Of a stretch of 6,842 bases of DNA, positions 6,784 to 6,842 are shown piece after piece. Below the pieces are notes generated by a model. It ran no database searches. It saw only the letters and a program-made list of their open reading frames with translations, and was not told the origin of the DNA. Source of the stretch: Silvimonas sp. JCM 19000 (GTDB lineage: Bacteria; Pseudomonadota; Gammaproteobacteria; Burkholderiales; Chitinibacteraceae); the NCBI GenBank assembly GCA_001313065.1, contig BBFD01000217.1:1-6842 (forward strand). Reading direction: 5' to 3'. Position numbers and translations under genes: made by a program. Numbering within the stretch: the first letter of the stretch is position 1; each line of letters starts with the position of its first letter.

Positions 6784-6842
6784 AGTGGGGGCTCGGACGC
6801 TGGGTGAGGGGTTGCTGGCCGGCAGCCGGGGATTGCCCGACC
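6784..6842 (-). promoter_or_regulatory. Upstream region of cydA (partial)
   Basis: The 59 bases before the cydA start run to the window edge. On the minus strand they are C-rich near the start codon (GAGCCCCCACTATG) with no purine-rich ribosome site. I see no -35/-10 pair and no FNR- or ArcA-like site. The promoter probably lies beyond the window. Confidence 0.3.

Noticed and set aside
6819..6829. Short dyad CCGGCAGCCGG upstream of cydA
   Set aside because: It has a one-base centre, so it cannot form a hairpin, and such sequences are common in GC-rich DNA.

Overview
The window is a GC-rich, densely packed piece of a proteobacterial chromosome. Protein resemblance (a CIO-type cytochrome bd operon with a DUF2474-like small protein, an HDOD protein beside a PAS-GGDEF-EAL protein, a DUF2795 protein) suggests a betaproteobacterium, perhaps of the order Neisseriales. 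That placement rests on recalled family resemblance only and is tentative.

Layout: (1) positions 2-2682, plus strand, hold a two-gene cyclic-di-GMP locus. It consists of the 3' part of an HDOD protein (probably the EAL+HDOD type) and a PAS-PAS-GGDEF-EAL protein whose start overlaps the HDOD stop in an ATGA junction. (2) cutC lies on the minus strand at 2679-3449 and converges on the EAL gene; the two stop codons share a TTAA. (3) A small DUF2795 protein is at 3592-3825, plus strand, divergent from cutC. (4) From about 3849 to 4276 there is a tandem triplication of a 95-bp hairpin element (31-bp arms, 33-bp loop). (5) Positions 4241-6783, minus strand, hold a cytochrome bd quinol oxidase operon in the order cydA, cydB, DUF2474-like small membrane protein.

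The sequence contains eleven apparent frameshifts: one in the HDOD gene, six in the PAS-GGDEF-EAL gene, three in cydA and one in cydB. Correcting each by one base (two at one site) restores continuous family-typical proteins of about 687, 471 and 335 residues with all expected catalytic residues. Four are extra bases in A/T runs, one is an ambiguous A run, and six are single missing bases in G/C-rich contexts. Such a density across unrelated genes, including a conserved respiratory oxidase, points to raw sequencing or assembly error rather than to a row of pseudogenes.

The most notable structure is the hairpin array between the convergent DUF2795 gene and cyd operon. The sequences between its units look like fusions of the two outer flanks, one of them the 3' end of the DUF2474-like gene. 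The array therefore seems to have arisen by tandem duplication of a block of about 140 bp. Its last unit also supplies the stop codon of the small oxidase gene. A second point is that the GGDEF domain has altered metal-site residues but an intact inhibitory RxxD site and an intact EAL domain, so the protein is probably a phosphodiesterase with a regulatory GGDEF domain.
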